A DNA stretch of 6,394 nucleotides. It comes from JAFNAG01 sp041501225. Lineage in GTDB: Bacteria; Acidobacteriota; UBA6911. Position 1 is the stretch's first letter; the number at the start of each line of letters is the position of its first letter. Shown here piece by piece: positions 6,393-6,394 of the stretch. Position numbers and translations under genes: made by a program. Where the stretch lies: contig JBGQNR010000299.1 of NCBI GenBank assembly GCA_041501225.1, forward strand, positions 1 to 6,394. Reading direction: 5' to 3'. The notes under the pieces were generated by a model, which was not told the origin of the DNA, did no database searches, and was given only the letters and a program-made list of their open reading frames with translations.

Positions 6393-6394
6393 AC

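Noticed and set aside
1..6394. tRNA, rRNA, insertion-sequence transposase or phage genes
   Set aside because: I saw no cloverleaf-like segment with a T-arm, no rRNA signature and no transposase or integrase motif on either strand.

Overview
The window is GC-rich bacterial chromosomal DNA (clearly above 50 % GC by eye) with three intact protein genes, one broken gene and hairpin repeats at both ends. The repeats, tandem hairpins of the 'gccc-tgga-gggc' and 'cccaggg/ccccggg' type, together with the secreted esterase and the small secreted protein, recall genomes of Acidobacteriota and similar soil or subsurface phyla. That placement is inference from memory, not a search.

Layout. Positions 39-86 hold a two-hairpin repeat. 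Positions 132-275 (minus strand) hold a 47-codon remnant that reads as the extreme N-terminus of an amidophosphoribosyltransferase (PurF) joined in frame to its extreme C-terminus, with the middle of the gene missing. About 256 bp of divergent upstream DNA separates it from a complete single-chain phosphoribosylformylglycinamidine synthase (purL, 532-4353, plus). After a 66-bp gap comes a secreted PF00756-type esterase (4420-5502, plus). A small secreted protein resembling the emfourin-like family runs convergently (5507-5968, minus), its stop 4 bp from the esterase stop. The last 400 bp have no gene. They contain a group of hairpin repeats (6173-6392) arranged roughly as an inverted pair.

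How the genes relate. PurF catalyses the first and PurL the fourth step of de novo IMP synthesis, so the left half was a divergent purine locus (purF <- -> purL). If the internal deletion is real, this copy of purF is dead and the organism must have another PurF or take up purines. If it is an assembly error, the true locus carries about 400 further codons here. The esterase may be transcribed by read-through from purL but has no evident link to purines. I found no convincing new multi-gene system. The most notable observations are the collapsed purF, the animal-like PurL and the oppositely oriented composite hairpin repeats.
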